Positions 28,001 through 54,370 of a stretch of DNA of 64,000 bases are shown in pieces. Position 1 is the stretch's first letter. Each line of letters begins with the position of its first letter. The stretch covers positions 751,501-815,500 of the forward strand of contig NC_134660.1 of the NCBI RefSeq assembly GCF_030463565.1, read 5' to 3'. The stretch is from Pelecanus crispus (taxonomy: Eukaryota > Chordata > Aves > Pelecaniformes > Pelecanidae). The translations under genes and the position numbers were made by a program. The notes below the pieces were generated by a model. The model did no database searches. It had not been told where the DNA came from and saw only the letters and a list, made by a program, of their open reading frames with translations.

Positions 28001-30863
28001 TTACTCGGTAGTAAAAATTATAACTTGTGTGATTTAGAGCTGCTTCTTGGCTAGCAGATAATTGATATTTCCCTTTAGATAAGCCCAGTAGCTTATCGAG
28101 TTTTACTATTGATGGGGAAAATAGTAGGAAGACTTTATAAAGTGGTTTTATAGGAATGGAAGGGGTAACAGGAAGAAAACAAAAGCAACGAGAACTGGTT
28201 TCTTCTTTGAGCTGGACACAGTTTATGGAGGTGGCTTGTTGGTGTAAAAAGGGAAATAAATGTAGGTATCTCCTGGGAATTTATTTTCATGTACTTTTAC
28301 ATCTCCCTCTGTTTGTTAAAAATTTAATAAATGGCTTACGCCAACAACAGCTTTGAATGTATAATTGAAAGTCAGCCAGTCAGCTCCCTGTGTCCAAGAT
28401 ACTTCCTTTGGGATTTTTTTCACTTTTAGCACAAATTACAACATTAATGCTGAAAGCAGTGAAAAGAACGCACCTTGCTGCCCTGCTTCCGAAGTGTCAC
28501 TAACATAAATTGACATATAATAATGCCTCTGGCCCAATTTTTCCTATTGACAAAAAACATGAAATACAGAATATCTGAGCCACCAAAATTTTTCTTTGCT
28601 CTTTGTCTTATTAACTAGATAATCTTGGTCTTGAATGGTTAGGATATTCAAGTATGGGTGCTGGCGAATGCCATAATTGTGTTGTTTTCAGAGTGTGATT
28701 TATGGTACGATGTGATTTTTTTTTTTCCCCTTTAGTATTAATGTGAGTAAGATTATTAAAATTATGCTAGCAAAACCATCACACCTTATTGAAGTTGGTG
28801 CGATATGTTCTATAGAAAACACGGCTGCTGATTTTTGAGGAAAACATAGATGGTTTGGAAATGGAAGTTGGTTGGAATTTGATTGCCATCTCCGTCCTCT
28901 CCTTATTCCTTCTCGTGTTGATGTCCGATAAGGTCAGAGAAAAGGCTAAGCGAAGTAACTTTGAAAATTAAGGACTCTTCCTGCCTATAAGCCCACAAAT
29001 GTTGGAGAAGCATTACCTGGTAGAATAGGCTGCAAACAGTCTTTTTGAGTGCTTGTAATTGCTATTTATTATCTGTTAGAAAGTCCTGGAGTGAGCTTTC
29101 TGTTGGAATGAAGCAAGCGGTTGATTTCTTTTCATGCTTTTCCAAAAACCCGGGTTTGCATGCTGATTCGAAGAGTGCTTTTATTTGGCAATCTCACGAT
29201 CTTTACATTTAGCAGGTTAAAATAATTCTCATAACCATTTTGAAGTCATGCTGCAATTGCAAGTAGGTGAAAGAATCCAGTAGTTTGATGTCTAGTTTTG
29301 GCCACGCATTGTAATCTCTAAATTCATTATTTGAAAGCTTAATTTCCAGACTAATAATGGCAGAAACTGTATTTCGGCACAAGTTGGTTTTGATAAGCTC
29401 TTAGAAATATTAATGCAAGATGGCAACTGGAAAATGTTATGTGAGGCCTACCAGATGTTTGTGTTCCTGGGAAGTCGATATAAATAAAAGGTTCCAGGGG
29501 GATTATCATCTCGGCGGCTTGCTAGAGGTCAGATCTGCGATCCCGTGTGAGTGCTTTAGCGGGGTTTGGTACCAGGCCTCAGCGCGGCAGACGGAAAAAT
29601 GCAGTCCTGCTTAATTTTAAGTTGTTGTTTGTTCTCTGATTAGACATTATACCACTTAGGCAGTTTCTTCCAGTTATTTTCAGCTCCCCAGGAATCCGCT
29701 AGGATTTTAGAGGTGTGAGGTTTTCCTAGCGGCGTGTCACTCTTTCACGCGAAGAACAATCTACGGAGGGGAGAAAACCCTGCTGCTGCCGGCCTGCTCT
29801 CAGAGCAAGAGGCTTCCCTGGCATGTTAGGACGTTTTCTGGGAACGAGTAGTTTTCATGGCTCTATCTTTCAATTTGGAAGATGACTTACATGCTATGAA
29901 AATGCAGATGTTTTACTTTTAAAAAAATTTGCTAAAATGGCAGCTGAGTTACTTGACAAATGACAGGTAACAATTTACCCTGCAAGTGGAAACTGAAGCT
30001 GTAAAATACTTTTTATGATTTGCCTATGAGGGAGAAGCTAAAATGAAAGCGTTCGCGGGCAATAACAAAACCCTTCTTTTCAAAAATAAGATCAGGTTTC
30101 TTATTGAAGACAGAAGTCTGCTCAGGCTGATTGTTTCTGTACGACCTAAGCTGGTGTGTTCAAATAACATTTTTCCTTGCGAGGGGAGAGAAATGAGCAG
30201 GAACGGATTGGCAGGAGTGAAGAGAAAAGAAGTGAAAAGGAGAATTTGGAGAAAAAGAAGAGATTTATTTCTTTTTAATATGCTTATGATCTGGATTAAA
30301 AAATTATGAGGAAGATTAACTTCTGAGGAAAAACGGTTTTGAAGATTTAAGCTTTAAGCATCCTAGGACGTACCTCAAGGGGATTAAAGATGGAAGTAGA
30401 AAGAGTTAAAGAAGAGGCAAACATCTGGTCAAAATAGGTGTGGTGACTTAAATGCAACAGTAACTCTAAAATAAAAGTTTTGTTTGCTTTTAAGAATTTG
30501 ATTACTTTTTATATTTACTGGTGTGGATGTAACTCTAATATACTTTGGGTAATTTATAGTTAGGGTTGGTTGTGATTAAAGGGGATACAATTTTCTGCAT
30601 CTGTTCAAACACCGGCATGAAGCAGTCTTAGAAAAATGTCAAAAATACGACTTGATTTAATGACTGAAGAGCAGAAGTTTTCGGTGGAGGATTTGTTTAT
30701 AAAAGCAGAACGTTATTTAGAGAACTTTAGAGAACTCTCGGCTGCCTCTTACCACCAACTTCCTCTCCCTTTCCTTGGTTCAGTTTTAGCTGTTTGCTGG
30801 TTTATCTGGTGGTAGTTGGGGAGGAGGTGGAAGGGATGGTAGGTGGTCTACAGCTAAAGAACG

Positions 30864-30903
30864 ATGGTGTTTCTTTTCTTACGAAAAAGAAAAGAAACAC
30901 CAT
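30864..30903. repeat. Perfect 17-bp inverted repeat (hairpin)
   Basis: The left arm ATGGTGTTTCTTTTCTT (30864-30880), a six-base loop ACGAAA, and the exact reverse complement (30887-30903). The right arm abuts a TC microsatellite. Confidence 0.9.
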
Positions 30904-30904
30904 A

Positions 30905-30929
30905 TCTCTCTCTCTCTCTCTCTCTCTCT
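30905..30929. repeat. (TC)n microsatellite
   Basis: About 12 uninterrupted TC units immediately follow the hairpin in SPOP intron 1. Confidence 0.9.
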
Positions 30930-33900
30930 GTATGTGTCTGCCTTAATTAAAATCCTCATTTTATGCAGTGTTCAGAGGGCCCTGTTGTGACCTCAGGAAT
31001 TTGGCCTTCTCTGTACTCTGCAGCTTCGGGGTGTAATGAAAAGAAGGTACCCATCCAAGCTCCTGAATGCTACTGATAGTATAATGGGGACAACTTACAA
31101 ACTGGATTCGGACTGATATGTAGTGCCGTGGAATCAAGAGAAAAGCACGATCATTTGCACTGTATTTTAAGGAAACCAGGTTATCTCTATTGTTGCGGTC
31201 TCCCAAATGAGAAGTTGTAGGTCCTTTAGCCTGGTATGCATCTTCCACTGGATGCCAGTTCATTCCTTTTATCTCTCTGCTATGATTGTGTTGATTTTCC
31301 GGTCTGTTCTCTTATGACTGAAGGTTGTAAATGAAACCCCATGTGTCATTTGGAGCTCAGCAGTTTTCGTGGCACTCAACAGGGTACTGGTTAGGGAAGA
31401 TCTGGTTTGGGATTTAAGAGCACAGAAGGTGGAGGAAGGTGTAATGCACATGCTCCCGGGTTTTAGAAAGTGTTCAAGCTTAATTCACCAACCACTTTTT
31501 TTGGCATCGATTATTCTTCCCTCTGATTCAGGTACAGTTAAGCCTGTGTATATCCCATTCAGGTGACTCCTTTGTAGTTTGTTTTTTCCAGGTGGCGATT
31601 GGCTGCTTCTTGTAGAACTGTTTGCGTTCCTTTGTTCCAAAAAGATAAGCCTCTCCCTTGTGTAAACCAGGCTTCCTTTCAAGACGTAGCTTTGTGGTAT
31701 GGCTCACTTTCATCTTTCTTAAGTGTTGATTTCTAATCTTAAGTCTATTTTTATTGGTACAGGTTCTTTGCTACCTTGGTGCAGCCTCTTCCACACCGCC
31801 ATGTTAATAATTAGGCAACTTTGTGTAACCTCTGGAATTCATTGTGCCTGACTTTCAGCCTGCGTTTGGAGCTCGGCAAGATTTCCTGCCACACAGGAGA
31901 GGTTGCAATCAGGATCACTTGGCAGTCGTTAGCACGGGCTACGTGAACGCTTTGCCCATCGTTGCTTTCTTTTGTGGTATGCCAAGCAGGAAGAGTGGTA
32001 TGACGCCCTGTTTACTGTATACATTAAAATCTGAAAACTTACTCATTTTATTCATCCACTAGTTAGATAGCTTTGCAGCCCACTTTGCTCTTTCAGGTAA
32101 CTTGCCGGGGTTTTTTTTTCTTTTCTTTTTCTTTCTTTATGGCAGCAAATTCAGACCTTGCATTGTCCTTTCCAAGGCTTTGAAGAATGCAGGAAGATAA
32201 TGGTCTTTTCCTGTGCTTCCATATCTCATCCCCTTGTTTTATTGCTCCAATTATCTTTGCCCTGGTCCTTTTCTCTGCACTTTGTGCTGTTCTTGGATAG
32301 TCTTTGATACATAGCTGGTCCAAGAAGCAACCACCCCAGTTTTTGAAACACTTAATTAAAAATATACTTCTTTTACAGAGTTTTGTAAGTTACCTTTTGC
32401 TGAATAAAACTTACTGAAAACGAATATACTTGGAAATTTCTGGTGTAAACTACTGGTTTCTTAAAAGGTGGTTGGTTTGTCTTGCAGAAGTGGAAATGGA
32501 CAGGCTGTTGAGCGAAAGCCTAGTAACTAATTTTGAGGCCTCTTCTAGAAATATTTGTTGAGTCGAGGTTTCCCCACCTCTCTCGGGTCAAGTCTGATGC
32601 TCACAGAATAGTTTTGACTGTTGATTCCTACAGTAGGTGAAGTTTTGAGCCGAGATGGCTGGGTACAGCTGCTCAGTCAGGAGGTGATTATGAGGACAGG
32701 GTGGCAAGGGAACGTTTCCTGTGCTTCAGAAAGGTCTGGTCTGGCTCTGGTTCTTAGATAAAATGTCTTCATTTGGAAGTCGTCGTGAATGAGGTGGGAA
32801 TTACTTTTTTTCTTAACTGCAATATGAATTATGTCCAGAGACAACTGCTGTTTGTTGTTTATATCCAAGGAAGAGACTCGCAGACTGTACACGGGCTCGC
32901 AGTGGTCCGTAAGATAGTATTTTGTGGTTTGTTTCCTGTGACTTGATATTTATGCCTGTACCTTCAAGTTTGTCCCTGCCTCTCCTGGCCAGAAAGAATT
33001 TTGATACCCAAACTATTTACAACATGTTTTCCTAAAACCTCTGCCTGCAGCGCTTTTTAATTCACTCCTGGTTCAGAGGTGCCAGCGCTGTTAGTGAAGA
33101 GGTGTGAACTGGTGAAGTATTAAGTGTTCATGGGCCTATAAACACCGGCAGTGCCCTGCTGGTTTCAGAAATTTAACTTTACCTTCAGTCAGCTGTTGTT
33201 CCTTTGAAAATGCATTTAATGCTGGCCCATGCCAAAAGAGCGATTCGGCATTTGAAGGTGGAAGAACACATGGCAGGTTCTACGGCACACTTCTTGGGGT
33301 ACATTTCAGTGACTTTTTGTGTGCTTCCTAAGCAGGACAAGTGGCAAGTTTTTCCTTACTGGTAGTTTTTGCAAAAGACAGTGATGGATATTACCTGTTT
33401 ATTCCCATTATTACTTGCTGCAGCAGAAAAAGGACCAGTGATGTCATTTGATGCCAGGTATTTGATGGTTGATTGTCGTATTGAGCTAGGGGTATGCTGG
33501 AGTTTAACGTCTTTAACTGCATTAAACTGCCTTGCAAAGCATCTGTAGAAAGCTTTGACATACTAGACTGAAAGTATTTTCCGAAAATCTTTAAAATCTA
33601 GAACCTTTGGGCCATTTTAAGAGCATAACAAATGACGCGCTGGCATGCAGCAATTCTATTAGCACGTTGTCATAACTTTTATTACCACCTGCCTATCCAA
33701 GCCATCTGGGAGGAAAGGATATAAGATATAAAAGTGACAGTTACTCAGAGGAAATTAAATAGTCCTGTGTATCTCAAGCTCATATATTTGTCCTGCCTTT
33801 AGACCACAGAAGCTTTCTAAAACTTCTTTGCATATGTAAGATGGAGGTAATATTTAGGTACACCTTAAAATCCTGTTGCAATACAGAAAGTAGCTGTTAA

Positions 33901-36900
33901 AGATTCAATTTTTGCATCACACGATTATCTCTTTCCTTCCCCAATTATGGTTGATGGGTACAGTCTTTTGGAGTTTGCTTCTTGGAGACCAGTGAAAGGT
34001 ACAGGAATTCAGGATTAACTTCTGCCCTCCATCCAGGAAGCCCTTCCACTCCTCTGTGTTCCAGCAGGCTTGATGAATGTGCCATTGTAACATAAACAGT
34101 TGTTGTTGTCTCCTCTTTCCCTCCTCATTAATCCCTCATTCTCATGCCATAAAGGGAGGTGTTGCCACTAAATTTACCGATTTGTTTTTGAGAAGGACCC
34201 ACTGGAGTCTTTTACTGTGTAATTACCTTTCCTGTTAAGCCACATCTCTAATGTGTGTGTAGAGATACTTAATTGCTTCAGTTTACCTGGAAGTAGAAGT
34301 TGTCTTACAGAAAACTGCTTATTGTTGATAAATACCTTATGTGGAAATTGGTTCCTTATCCGAACTGTTCTGGGATCTGTTCCTTGTAATTACTCTGGAG
34401 CCAGGCAAGAACCGCACTGCAGCCTCACGGAGCACCGGGAGGATGCTGGTGGACGCTGCTGCTGCCGCCCCGGCCATTCCTCGCCTGGAGCTTTAGGGTG
34501 TCCCGCAGCGACGGGCTGTGCCCAAAACCCCTGTTGGGGGGGTGGTTGTGGCTTGAGGTTTAATTCACACCTCTGTGCTGGCCAGGTATATGGGGAGAGG
34601 TATGGAGGGCCATAGTGTCGTCGTTTCAGAGATTTCAAAAGCTATTTTAAGCTAGGTTATTTTCCCGTCTTTTCTTCACCTCTCTAATGCTTCTTAAACG
34701 AAAGTTGCATTAGTTCTCACTCTGCATAAGGAAATATTTTAAAAGAGACCTGAATGCTTCTGTGTTGCAAGTAGCTTGAGTAAAAAGATGTTAGCTAAAA
34801 ACTAGAATCAGTGAAACTAACTACAGTTTTAACAAAAAAAAAAAAAAGGTAATTTCACATACCACTCTTGTGTTTTATTTATTCGTTGTGCTTTCTTCTG
34901 GTTGAACCTTTTCATTAGGCTTAGCATCTTGCTGCTGGGTGTGCAGACAGGTTGCCATCAGCGAGGAGGTGAGCTAAGAAACTTCATCCTTTCCCTGGCT
35001 GCTTATTATCCTCTCAGGAGTTTGTGTCCCTGTCGTTTGTGCCTGTGCTATAAAACAGATCCCTAGAACAATGTAGATTAAAAATAGCTGTGAACAGAAC
35101 AAATGTAACAGCCTGGGTGGAGTTGAGCAGTGCTGCTGCGAACCCCGAGGGGAAGGAAGAAACTTGGGTCTCTCCTGCCCGTGGACTGAAACCAGCAGAA
35201 AGGCATCCCTTCCCCAGCTGGGTGGGGACAGGGGGCTTCTGGCTGCTTGTGCTGGAATTTCAGGTTTTATCTGTCCCCCAAAGACTTGGGCCTGCAGACA
35301 GTGAATGAAGCGATGATGTCCTGGGAGGCGAGACTGAATGTTGCCCATGGAAGGGCAGTTAGCTAAGTATTCAAAACTAGTGTCTGCTAATTTTGGCTTA
35401 ATTTGAATGACACAGAGTGGTTTAATTCAATTTCTTTGGAGGAATTGTGGTAATTTTAAGTTTAATGTAATAAAGCCTGCAGCAAGTACCTGAAGTGCAT
35501 ATTGATGTCCCTTTCTTTTTAAAGTGTTCATTTTTAAATCAACACTTCAATTTTTTCTTTTTCCTCATTCCGCATGCACAGCACAAATTGCAAATTTAAG
35601 AAGTTTGTAAAGCAGTTTGATCGGAGAGCACTCGGTTTTACATTAGCGCGAGTTGTCTGCAGTTCAGATTTTACAGAGTTAGTTGTTTGCCCCTGAGCTT
35701 TGCTCTGGGAAAACTTCCATCGTGTGTGCATCTCTGCAGGGTTCAGTACTTCTTAGCTCCTGGTAGCCAGTATCTCTTTTTCAGTGTTTACATGAGCTCA
35801 CTTGGGCTTTTTTAAAGGAAATTAAACCTGGAAAAAACCCCACTCCTGTTTCACTATTAGATGATGCCTGTGTAGCAGTATTTCCAGGTCCCTTCTGAAG
35901 ATGCACGGAAGTCAAAGCCCGAGTACGCAGCCGTGAACTGGAGCGGAGGCTGATGCGAGCTTGCTTGGGAGAGGTCTGGTCTGCAGCTGGCGCCTGCGCT
36001 CCACTCCAGACCTGCCCTGCAACTGCACTCAAAACTCCAGATTATGTTGATAGCAGTTTGGAGGGACTTATGTGCATTTATGTTTATGTTCTTACTGTGA
36101 ATATTCTCTTGTTGCTTTGAGGTGTGGGATTTTTAGGTACGTATTCTCTATGCTTTCCACCATTTCCTTTCAACAACTAACGACTTGGCTTTCCTCAAGA
36201 GCATGAGCCTGCGCTTTACCTTTCTCCCCCAATGAACCTCAGCGTCAGCCTTTGTATTTAAAGCAATTCGTATCACAAGATAACAATTTTAAGTCTTTTA
36301 CTCACCCTTTTTTTTTTTTTTTTAATCCTTTTGAGGACAAAACTAACAGCAATGGTGTTCTTGTGGTTCACGGGCTGTCCTGCTCAGTAAGAGGAAGGCA
36401 GATAAATACCACCTGTGAAACAGAAAGCGTTTAGCAGAAGGCTAAACTGAAAAGCATGTGATGCTTTTATATCTGCCAAAGTCATGAATCCTGGTTTCTG
36501 AGCTCATCTTTGAAGGCGCTTTGTGTATCTGCCTTAGGGATCAGGACTCAGGAGTCAGAGATGGGTTGATTATTCTATTCTGTTTCTGGAAACTAGATGC
36601 CTGTTTTATGGGTTGTGCCTGTGTATTCATTCAGGTGTCTTGCAGTGGTTTTAACCCCATATGTTCCTGCAGATGACAATTTGACTTGGCACTTAGAAGT
36701 TGTGAACTTCACTAGCATATAAAGGCAATGAGAATTTCCCTCTGGCCAAAGGGATTCGGTTTGAAGTAGAGAAATCGTTACCAACACCTTCCCTAATAGT
36801 AAGGCTTCAGGAGAAGGTTTAAGCTATAGGAAGTTATTCTGTTGATGTTACCGGAGTCACTCTGAACCTAGGGGTTTGTTTTGCTCTTGAGTTTGGGTTG

Positions 36901-37371
36901 CATGTTGCTACCTGTAGCTTTTTCAGATTTAAGAGCTTCATTTGTCACATCTGATCTCTAATAGTCTGAGACTCAAAATGAAAATAGGGAGTATGTAGTG
37001 AGTTGAAATGGTGGCCTCAGGGTAAAGTAGTAAATCCCAAGTCAAGTGGGGAGTCTCCTGTTTGAGTCTTGGACTCCTTAAAGGAAATTGTATGCTGGGC
37101 TTATTCCTATAAGGAGCTGCATATTGAAAGAATGAGTGGAGGTGGTATATCCCCTCTTCAGAAAACATGTGGTAACACTTTAAAACGTTTAAATGTAACA
37201 TCGTATTTTGAAGGTGTAAGGGGGGAGGGAGAAAGCATGATGGCTTTCACTTGTGTCCCATGAGATTTAACAACACTCCTGAAGTCTTTTTTTCCTTCGT
37301 TCTTAGTTTTGTTTTATTTCTCTTTTTGGGGACTGACAGGGTGAAGATCAATTATAAATTTCTTCTGCTGA

Positions 37372-49632
<12,261 letters not shown>

Positions 49633-50249
49633 AGTCCTGTCTGTCACACCACCCCATGTTTTTTTCTGGAAGCAGCATCAGCTGTTGCTGCTGTAACCTT
49701 GACCACCAGGTAGACAGCGAAATCTGTGGAGCTTTTACTCTGTTGTTGGGGGGAAGAGACTGCTTCGTGACACCCAGACTTTTTAAAACAGCACCAAGTA
49801 ACTTGGGGAGAGGGGGGAGGGTGGGCCTGGGGCTCTGGGGCTGTTCAACCTAATGAATCCCTGTCGCTGCATCGTCTGTGTGTTCCCTTCAACTTGGCTG
49901 AGTCAATTAAGTTACAGGGTTCGGTTTAGGTACCGACCCAAGTCGGAATAACCCAGCAGTGGTACTGGGGAAAACAACGTCTCTGCGTCTGGCAGCACAG
50001 AACAAATCGTCAGATGCCTGGAGCAAGAGGACATTTTAGCTTTGGAGAGTGTTGGAGGGTTAAAAAGAATTTCCAGTGAGGTTCTGGAAAGAAGGTACCT
50101 GATGGGAGCTCCAGTAGTATTTATATCAAAAAAAGAGAATTTTAAGTCCTTCCAGCTGAGCTAAAAACTGGACGTTTGTGTAACTCCTTATTGCCATCCA
50201 GCAACAAGAAGATCAGTTTCTCTGTTAGTAGCACTTGTATGTTAATTGC

Positions 50250-50299
50250 AAAAAAAAAAAAAAAAAAAAAAAGAAAAAAAAAGAAAAAAAAAAAGAAAA
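50250..50299. repeat. A-rich tract in SPOP 3' UTR
   Basis: About 50 bp made almost only of A with a few single G interruptions. No target-site duplication or attached retroelement body is evident. Confidence 0.85.
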
Positions 50300-50740
50300 C
50301 CCCCACCTTTTATAAAATGACAGGTTGAAGTGAAAGGGGACAGTGAAAGGCTGTGTGTTCTGGAGGGTGTGAATAGACTGAAGGCAGCCTTTGGCAAGTC
50401 TGTATTGGTTTTGAAAGGACTAGAAAATCCTTGATCTGGAGTGTGCTGTCTGACAAGAACAACGGTTACTGTTTTTAGATATTGTGGGAAATGTTTTTGG
50501 CATTTTTCCCTGCTTTATTTCCCTCCTCCCCCTTTTTTAAAAAAAAAAAAAAAAGAAATTTTATTGTTCATGAACGCTGCGTCAAAAGTCCCTGTCCTGA
50601 GTTGCTAAATGATTCTTAACAACTGTTTGTACCTGACTTGCCGACTGTATAGGAGCCAGTCCTGTTCCTTTCTATTAGTCACTCTTCTTACAGGGAAGAA
50701 GTTTCAAAATAGCTGGTAACTTTTTTTTTTCCTTTTTGAA

Positions 50741-50748
50741 AATATAAA
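50741..50748 (+). terminator. SPOP: Likely SPOP polyadenylation signal, noncanonical (AATATA/TATAAA)
   Basis: AATATAAA contains two known single-base variants of AATAAA. It is followed about 15-45 nt later by tgtgtggtatctgttgtc and a T-run, a strong GU/U-rich downstream element. No canonical hexamer was seen between the stop codon and here. Confidence 0.55.
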
Positions 50749-50770
50749 TAATTACTATTTTGTACTGTGT

Positions 50771-53700
50771 GGTATCTGTTGTCTTTTTTTTTGTTGTTTC
50801 ATTTTTAAGACTTCCCAGTTTAAAACCAGCTCCCAAAAGGTTCGGTTGAGTCTGCTGCCATATACCGATAGTGCCATGCTGTTCCTGGAACTCAGGTGGG
50901 ATTTATTAAGGAACATTGCACACAAAATTGCAAGGCAAGTCATTCCTCATAGCAGGTATTGCCAAAATACTGGAGAGCATTGGTTTTAATAATAGCTGTG
51001 TGAAGCTGACCTGTGGTCCTTTCTTTTACCTGTGCCTGTTTAGACGCGGGAAGGGAGAACAGCATAATCAGCCATCTGGTTTATAACATTAAGGTGCAAG
51101 GCAGGACGTCTGGGTAGGATAGACACCATCCATTTATGTCATCATTAGCCCCAAATCTCCAGAGAGGTTAGCTTGAAGTACGCAGTGCCAGGGCAGTGGC
51201 AAATTGATCTGACCTTAAGATGGTCAGGTAGGGCGTGTAATGGATTAGGGAGAATAACTCTGTTTTGTCTAGAAAATAGATTAGGGATCTGTTGTCTCTG
51301 ATTTTTCATTCTGTGATCATACTTGCTCTCACAGCCTCTTGTCCCTTGTGTGAAGGAGAATTCCATTCGTACGCTCGTGTGTTTAATCTAGCTGCTGTCT
51401 ATTTTTATCAAATGGTGACTCACGAGAGGGCCCCTGCCCCTTTTTGTGCTCCCCCCCGAGGCTCTCATCATAAACACACAACCGTCTGTATAGTGAAGCC
51501 TTCCTTTTACGTGCTTCACAAATTCCCATATTACATCTATTGCTCGAAGGCCACTAATTCCTTCTATATTGGATTTAGCGTGCGTTTCCTTTTAGGTAAG
51601 CAAAGCCTTTAGTCATAACGAGATTCTCCCCACTACCCTGTCAGAGCTCAAACCCGGCATTTCGAGCTTATCATTGCAAACGGACGTGAAAAGTTCATTG
51701 CCAGGTAATTGCAGAAGTTGTCTGTGTGGCACAGGGATGTCTGATCATGCTGCAGTAACTGCATAGTTTACTGAAACACTCAGACCTGGAGGAGACCCTT
51801 TGTCCTTGCCACGTTAGTGACCGGCTGCCCGAGGAGTGTCCCTGCCTCAGCCTTGCCCTGGGAAGCAGCCGTGCCTGGGAGAAGGTAAACGGGTGTGCAC
51901 GGTGCCTGTCCTCAGCCTTTTGTGGGGAGGTATTTACAGGAAAGCGATACGGATTTGGCAGCCTCCTTCCCCGGAGGATGGGGAGATACCTGCAGGAAAA
52001 TAATCTGCTCTGGGGCTCGTCCGTCCCAGCCCGTCCTGCGGAGCCAGGCGCAGTTGCAGAATACGCTGCCATGGAAGGTCTGAAATGAGATCCATGAAGG
52101 AGGCGACTTGTTCAGATTGTTCCAGTTGCAGGTGAATTAATGATTTATTTGTCAACTTCACTTTTTTTTTGTTTGTTTTTTATTGTAAATGATACAGCTG
52201 AAGCCATCTGGTTATAACAACATCAGAGCTAGAGCATACTGTTCATAAACCTCCCACTGACATCCTCCCCTCCCCAGATTTGAAATGTAATTCAAGTTAA
52301 CTCACAATCTGTGGCATGTGTTGTTACTGCAGAGATGTCCATGCCAGTTGAACAGTTGGAGATTTGAATTCCACAAGGAGATGGCATATTTATCAAAACA
52401 ATATTTCAGAGAGGCATTTTTACCGGGTCTTCTGAACCGCAGCGTAGCTACCACAGGTCCGGATTCAGAATTTAGGTTGGACCCTGCGCTCGTGCTTTTA
52501 ATTCCTTCTTTTCCCCCTCCTCCGAGGTGTTACAGAGAGACATTTCATCCCTGTGTGCAGCCTTTCATGTGCTTCCTTCTCCCTATTATCTCCTTGCTCC
52601 TGCTTCCTCCGCTCGCTTTTGTGCTGACCTGCGAGGGTTGCAGCCTTCATCTGGCTGTGGGGAGGAGAGGCGGAACGAGGAAGACCTCGGAGAATCCCCT
52701 GACCTCCTCGGCAGCGGTGGCATGGATGGGTGGATGCCCGACGCCCAGAAGCAGTCGGCTCTCTCTGAGCATCCGAATACCAAATATTTTTTGCTGGCCA
52801 AAAGATTTCTTTCTGGCTGCCCCTTGGGCTTTGTTATTACAGACTCAGATTCTATTGAGGTATTTTTCTTATTGTGTGAGTTTTTCCAGATGAAAGGAAA
52901 CAGCTTGTCTGCTTATGAGCAGAACAAACAGCAGAGTGGGGAGAGCTGCTGTGCTTTGAAACTCTCTCTGGCTTTGTTCTGGTTCTCAAACTGCTGTTAA
53001 GGACACAATACCGTCTCTCTCTTTCTTTTTTTTCTCTTTTTTTTTTTTCTTTTTTTTTTCCCCCCTCCTCTTCCTTGAAGGAGCCAAAGATTTTTTTTTT
53101 TTAAGAACTTCATTTCAGAAGGTTTCTCAACTTCCGTGCAATTTATTTTGCAAAAGGCTTTGCTAAAATAATTATCTTGTTCAGTCAGCTTGGGCCATGC
53201 AGTTTTTCTTTCTCTCATGACTGCCATTTAACTTGTGTTGCAGAATTGCTTAACTCATTTATTTCTAATGACTTTTTTTGGTTAATCTAATATGAAGACA
53301 TTTAATTATAGAGGGTGTATTTTTTTTTTTTCCTGACCTGCTGCCCACTTAGATCTTTGGCTGCAATTCCAGACACATGCTGCAGCAAATTTTGCCTTGG
53401 CAGTTCCAGTTTCTTGTGTATGTTACATTTAAAGTTAACTTTAGAACTGCTGGGGGGGGGTACAGCAGGCAAGTGCCAGCTTGAACCACACAGGAAGACA
53501 GTGGGCAAAAGAAACTGTGAGACACCAGGAAAAAAATGACAGCCCATGAAATAGTTGGGGAAATAAATTGCAGTGACCTGGAAGGCTTTTGGAAAATACA
53601 TAAGATAAATAAAGGAGGAGTGGTTTGGCGTAGGAGGTGGCCTTTTAACCCAGCTGAAGTTTGTTGGGCAGAGTGCAGGCAAGAAAAATCAGCTGAGTTT

Positions 53701-54370
53701 TGGGTTAAGTTTGGGTTTGGATTTTGCGTCTTGCTCCTACTTGATACATTAGACTTTGTCTCTGAGACTGAATTATTAAAATCACTTGAGGAAATGTGTT
53801 AATTGATGGGGTAAATTGGGGAGGGATGGAGAGAGGATTGCAATTATTCCATCAAATTACGAAAAATCACAGGCAGAAGAGGTATAAAATGTAGGGCTCC
53901 TCTTTGAATAATTGAAAAGCATCAATGGCAAAAAAAAAAAAAATAGTAGTTAATCGAGGTGGTGGATGATAAACGGGATGGGAACTGGAACACTTCCCCC
54001 AGCCCTCCAGAAGAGAAATGATGTCCTGTGTTACGCTGGAGTATTTTTTTTCTAATCCGAATGCAGGAACATTACTTTGAGCTCTGCCGTCGGGAAACGG
54101 AGCGGGGCTTGAAGAGAAAATCGTTGACTCTTGCCACTGGGGAGCAGTGTTGAGGACAAGAACTCTTCATATGTTTGTACCGAGCTGCTAATGAAGCTTT
54201 CTGAGCCTTGAAATAGGCAGAGGTTGCGCATCGAGGAGTAATGGGATGAAAACGAACAAATGAAAACCATTTTCAAACTCTCGTTCCGCTCCTTCTGGAA
54301 GGCTCCTGGCAGGCGGGGAGGTTATCCCGGAGCGTTTTGAGTCATTGAAAACCTACTAGAGAAACACTTC
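50771..54370. other. Downstream flank of SPOP, no gene recognised
   Basis: About 3.6 kb. It includes chance ORFs (the longest 191 codons at 52318-52893), a long polypyrimidine tract at 53009-53075, and an A-run near 53930-53942. I see no splice-consistent coding sequence on either strand. Confidence 0.55.
53009..53075. repeat. Polypyrimidine tract of about 65 bp
   Basis: Nearly uninterrupted T and C on the plus strand: CTCTCTCTTTC, then T-runs with single C, then a C-run and CTCCTCTTCC. Such a strand-asymmetric tract can form triplex DNA. Confidence 0.8.

Larger units (their letters stand above)
49633..50770 (+). other. SPOP: SPOP 3' UTR
   Basis: About 1.1 kb follows the stop codon. It contains a G-rich stretch (49803-49840), a long A-rich tract (50250-50299) interrupted by single G residues, and a second A-run (50539-50555). 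It ends at a noncanonical signal near 50741. Confidence 0.7.

Noticed and set aside
35308-35340. ATGATGT...CTGA as a C/D-box RNA
   Set aside because: The boxes are only about 25 nt apart and the C box is imperfect.
52318-53000. Overlapping plus frames of 191 and 157 codons
   Set aside because: No recognised domain, no promoter-like context, and the frames overlap each other; best treated as chance.
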